This document shows positions 61,201 to 64,000 of a stretch of 64,000 bases of DNA, piece by piece. Each line of letters opens with the position of its first letter. Position 1 is the first letter of the stretch. A program made the position numbers and the translations under genes. The notes beneath the pieces were generated by a model. It saw nothing but the letters and a program-made list of their open reading frames with translations. It was not told where the DNA came from and searched no databases. The DNA comes from Penelope pileata (taxonomy: Eukaryota > Chordata > Aves > Galliformes > Cracidae), in NCBI GenBank assembly GCA_013396635.1, contig WBMW01004867.1:1550318-1614317 (forward strand), written 5' to 3'.

Positions 61201-64000
61201 TTAGGAAATTATTTACCAAATGGAGGAGTAAATCTTTAATGTGGCTGAAAACAAAGAGTTTGAGAACTGGCTGTGAGCTCACATGCATTTCTATATAGAC
61301 ATAGTCACTGAACTGATCTTGTTTTCCTGTGGCTGAAAGTAGTGAGATCCTCACTGCTGCTTGCCAAAGAAAGGGATAACACACTCTTAATACTCAATTC
61401 ATCTCAATATCTCAATTTATGGTATATGCTATAAGAGATCTCACCAGCAGATTTCTATGGTTACGCATAGGAGAAATCAATTTCTCAGAAAAAATCTGTA
61501 TTCTCATAGAACTGACTTCATCAATCTTTGACAGAATCTTTTTAAGGACACTGAGCCAACAAAGGCTTTTGTTTGACTATGCTATTAACCACATGCACCT
61601 AGGAAAAAGAAACATGGTCTAGCCATGACAAGCTCTTCTGTTTCACTTGGCACGCTGTGCTTTTATCTCCATTTCTCACTAGCTGAACCTTAATCTGACA
61701 GCTACGGTTCAATCTTCACTTGATGCTTCATTGTCCTACATCAAACAAACTGGTGATGGACTTTACTGTGGGTTTCTCACCCACTGAGTATGAATGAGGG
61801 TGAAATGGTGTTTTGCTGAAAGAGTAAGTGGAGTATCTTCTCATGTGAGTTCAAGTCCAGGCTTTTCCCTTAACTGATTGTACAGGAACAGCACTGTTTT
61901 GAAGCCACCTCAAAGTATTATTCACGTTCTTCGGTAAACTGTGGATACGTTTAAAAATATAACACAATGAAGTAAAATTTCTTGAAAATTAATTGGACTT
62001 CAAAGGACCTTAGTTGTATTCCGTAATTCCTGAGCTGATAACAGAGAAAGAACAATTAAATATAGGTAGGCTAACCAGTTGCCAGGTTAGTTTTGTTTAA
62101 GAAAATTTAGAAAATGTTTATATTAACAAAGGATGGTCAACAATGGCCAAGGGTACTCAGCATTTCTGAGAATCACTTTGAACCTAGCAGGGCAATCAAT
62201 GTTCAGAATGATTAATTTTCTGTTAACATCAAAGGTAGATATGCTATTATTACTACTGTTTTGGTGAGGATTGTTTTTGCCAAAAGTCACAGTTTCAAAG
62301 CTTCTGAATCTTTCTTGCAAATATAGTTGAGCTTTCTGAATAGTTTTGTTAGATTTTTTAACTGTTGGAACATTTTCAATATCCATATATGCAAATTTAA
62401 ATCAACTTCACACTCCAAATTGCCAAAAAATGACAAATTGGTTTAAAAGTAGAAATATATTTGTTTGACCCAGAAAGTTTTCATGTTTTATTATTTTGCA
62501 GAAAAAAAAATCCATTTGATCTGAATGATTTGCCTTCCAATTTTCAATTTACGTTATAAAACTGAACTCGATTATTAACATAGTTCTAGCCAAAGACAAA
62601 AGAAGGCTCTTTGGATGATGATGGTGGCTTCTAATAACACATGCAACTCATGCATGTTTGTGCAGGGGGAAAGCAATACATTTCTGCAGCATCTCATTTG
62701 TTTTCTGCTGAAAACTCCAAGGCTGTTATGAAGTCAGATACTAATACTGTGAATAGCAACGTGCTGCTTCAGTGGTGCCACTGATTCTATAATCTATCTA
62801 TAATTAACATTGCTTCAGCAGTATGAATCTTACCTTAAGTATAATTTTTGCTTTATGGGGCCATTTGTGGTTAACATATATTCCAACTGAAACAGGAATT
62901 ATAAGAGCTGCCAGTGAAATTCCTGTAAAAAAGAAAAGAGAAAAGATAAACCCATATATCATGCAGAAGTTCACGATGGGAACAGACACTGTATAGAGCA
63001 GCTGGGGGCACGGAGCAAGGCTGTGGAAGATGTTTCCGGTACACACACTCCAGTACATGCATGCTCTGCCTGCACCTGCCCATTTGCTTTTGTATAGAAT
63101 CTGTTATCTTTGGCAACCTGTTGAAGTAATTGCCATTCTGCTGAGCTATATGCTCATTCACCTGAATCAAGAAGGCAGACAGAAATTTGAGTGTGCTAAT
63201 CACCATTACCCTGTGATGTGAGTAGCTATATTAAATGTTCATTTTGTCTGCAGGTGTTTCACTACTGTACCATATCAACAACCAGTTTAGAGCTTCTTTT
63301 GTTCTGGCCTTCCTCCTCCAGCATGTCTTTTTGAAAGCACAAGCAATATTTGAGACTCCCCCCCCCCTCCCCGCCCCTTCAGGAAAAGGGGAATTGAAAT
63401 TGAAGAATAAGAAAGTGACTCTGTTGGCTTTTTAAGATTACCACAACATGGAACTGAACCTTATAAGCACTTGGGCCATGGTTCTGCAAAGCGCTGGAGC
63501 ATGTATTTCTAAATACTATTTTCTCTTTGTAGCCGGATGAGAGTTCTGACAGGAAGTCCAATGAAGCCACTCCTGGTGGTATAAATTGCAGCTTTTCAAT
63601 GCGACTCAGCAGTTTTAATCACTTCCTTAATTATCCACATGTGCTTAAGTACTTTGCCAGATATGGCCTTAGCACGTTGCACTTTGCAGGATTGTGCCTT
63701 AAAGCACAAAGGAAAAGCAGATATTTCTGTGTGAATTATTCTTATCCCAGTACCAGGCAGGTTTCCAAATCATCTAAAAAGAAAAGGATGCGCAACCTTG
63801 TGAAAAATATCTGTACCGTATTTATAATGACATTAAATCACTGTTCTTCAGAGCTGGGGATGACTTGAAGTCATTTAGGTACCTAATACCCACCACAGTT
63901 GTTGGTATAAGGGTAGTTGTTACTAGAAGGAGGATAAAGGAGAGTCAGAGGTGAAAGTGTGGTTCCCTTGACTTACCAATGCTGTCATAGGGGAGTACAA
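58101..64000 (-). CDS. SLC10A2: SLC10A2 (apical sodium/bile acid cotransporter), 3' part of gene
   Basis: Five minus-strand exon pieces join in phase into the C-terminal 192 residues of a SLC10-family carrier. Joined coding segments, in order of transcription, are 64000-63977, 62922-62834, 60766-60591, 59774-59617 and 58234-58101 (stop TAG at 58103-58101). All four introns have GT donors and AG acceptors with pyrimidine tracts. Family knowledge: ASBT imports conjugated bile acids with sodium across the apical membrane of ileal enterocytes, and the mammalian protein has about 348 residues in six coding exons. Diagnostic stretches seen are VNHKWPHKAKIILK, SPKLWIIGTIFP, GYSLGFLLAR and RCRTVSLETGMQNTQLC. 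The last is the conserved ETG/QNTQLC sodium-site region. These match ASBT better than NTCP (SLC10A1), and somewhat better than SOAT (SLC10A6). The start codon and exon 1 lie beyond the window edge. There is no frameshift or premature stop, so the gene looks functional. Confidence 0.95.
58385..58624 (+). mobile_element. CR1 LINE 3' fragment in SLC10A2 intron 5
   Basis: This is a 5'-truncated CR1 with the end of the ORF2 frame. Stretches read as HWNRLPREVVESPSLEI and TRLDAYLCNLQ before a TAG, then the conserved CR1 3' UTR (GGGGGGTTGGACTCGATGAT) and the TTCTGTGATTCTGTGG tail. It lies antisense to SLC10A2. It is well preserved, which suggests a fairly recent subfamily. Confidence 0.93.
59617..59774 (-). 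CDS. SLC10A2: SLC10A2 exon 5 (sodium-site motif exon)
   Basis: This 158-bp exon completes the split Arg codon. It then encodes CRTVSLETGMQNTQLC, a short TIVQLSFTPEQLEL loop and the final hydrophobic segment FTFPLIYSIFQLLFAAIFL. The ETG and QNTQLC residues form the family's conserved sodium-binding and translocation region and are intact here. The acceptor is TTCCCTCTAG and the donor is GTAAGG. The apparent ATG at the upstream end of the open frame lies in the intron and is not a start. Confidence 0.96.
60001..60232 (-). mobile_element. CR1 LINE 3' fragment in SLC10A2 intron 4
   Basis: On the plus strand it starts with the inverted tail TCATAGAATCATAGAAT, then GAGTTGGAAGGGACCTACAA, and continues through the GGGGAACCTGTTCCAGTATC stretch to TTTCCTAATATCCAACCTG. 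This is the minus-strand 3' end of CR1, in the same orientation as SLC10A2. It carries several indels against the intact CR1 frame, so no product is expected. Confidence 0.92.
60591..60766 (-). CDS. SLC10A2: SLC10A2 exon 4
   Basis: This 176-bp exon starts with VGSIVGAVLIV and ends with GLSWHR, splitting the Arg codon after two bases. It encodes two hydrophobic membrane segments, roughly GAVLIVIVAVVGGVLY and the KLWIIGTIFP...LGFLLAR stretch. The acceptor is CTTTTTCCTCACAG and the donor is GTACAG. The open frame appears to start at an internal ATG-like position, but alignment to the family shows that the true exon begins at the splice acceptor. Confidence 0.95.
60767..62833 (-). other. SLC10A2 intron 3
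   Basis: A 2067-bp phase-0 intron with donor GTAAGA and acceptor CCTCACAG. It is AT-rich with no CR1 or other transposon that I can see. This contrasts with introns 4 (816 bp) and 5 (1382 bp), each of which carries a CR1. Confidence 0.85.
62834..62922 (-). CDS. SLC10A2: SLC10A2 exon 3
   Basis: This 89-bp exon completes the split Gly codon and adds 29 residues. They run from ISLAALIIPVSVG to VNHKWPHKAKIILK, so a hydrophobic membrane segment is followed by a short charged loop. The acceptor is a TTTCTTTTTTACAG tract and the donor is GTAAGA. Both the length and the sequence agree with mammalian ASBT exon 3. It leaves intron 3 in phase 0. Confidence 0.95.
63358..63378. repeat. C-rich tract in SLC10A2 intron 2
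   Basis: C10, then T, then CCCCGCCCC. On the transcribed minus strand this is a G-run with interruptions, so it could form a G-rich secondary structure. Confidence 0.8.
63977..64000 (-). CDS. SLC10A2: SLC10A2 exon 2, last 24 bases
   Basis: The window edge cuts this exon. The visible end encodes VLPYDSI plus the first base of a Gly codon, matching the PYDNIG segment of mammalian ASBT. It is followed on the minus strand by a strong GTAAGT donor at 63976-63971. The intron ends in phase 1, which fits the next exon. Confidence 0.9.

Noticed and set aside
62804..63058. 84-codon open frame starting with Met at 63058
   Set aside because: Only 62834-62922 is real SLC10A2 exon 3. The rest is intron read-through on both sides.
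1..64000. tRNA, snRNA, rRNA, CRISPR array or bacterial-type operon
   Set aside because: I saw no tRNA B-box context, no snRNA landmarks and no spaced direct repeats. The window is vertebrate intergenic and intronic DNA.

Overview
This is a vertebrate nuclear window and almost certainly avian. The interspersed repeats are mainly CR1 LINE 3' ends with the octamer-type tail (ATTCTRTG). There are also avian ERVL-type solo LTRs, a chicken-type mariner, and one recognisable gene whose exons have canonical GT-AG splice sites. The repeat set fits a galliform such as chicken, but the sequence alone does not prove the species.

Gene content: the only gene I can support is SLC10A2 (ASBT, the apical sodium-dependent bile acid transporter). 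It lies on the minus strand at the right-hand end. The window holds the last 24 bases of exon 2 (63977-64000), exon 3 (62834-62922), exon 4 (60591-60766), exon 5 (59617-59774) and the terminal coding exon 6 (58101-58234). Phases join perfectly and encode the C-terminal 192 residues. The 5' part of the gene lies beyond position 64000. Exon numbers follow the six-exon mammalian gene. Two CR1 fragments sit in introns 4 and 5, in opposite orientations.

The other ~57 kb (1 to about 57600) is the 3' flank of SLC10A2 and looks like an AT-rich intergenic desert. I see no other conserved coding exons, tRNA, snRNA or CRISPR. It holds CR1 fragments at about 8.1, 18.7, 23.0, 28.6-29.5, 31.4 and 50.3 kb. 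An ERVL-like solo LTR with a perfect 5-bp target duplication lies at 26.4-26.9 kb, another copy at 52.5-53.0 kb, and an inverted LTR scrap at 39.8 kb. A dying hAT transposon with 8-bp target duplications lies at 41.7-42.5 kb. A 244-bp fold-back element of unknown family lies at 40.3-40.55 kb. An internally deleted mariner lies at 55.35-55.91 kb.

Assembly warning: 31391-33747 and 33749-36105 are the same 2357-bp sequence repeated head to tail with a single N between them. This looks like two contig ends that overlap but were not merged. Everything in that interval is probably counted twice.

The most interesting unexplained structures are the fold-back element at 40310-40553, the hAT copy at 41684-42537, and a 60-bp CR1 tail nested inside an older CR1 at 28974-29033.
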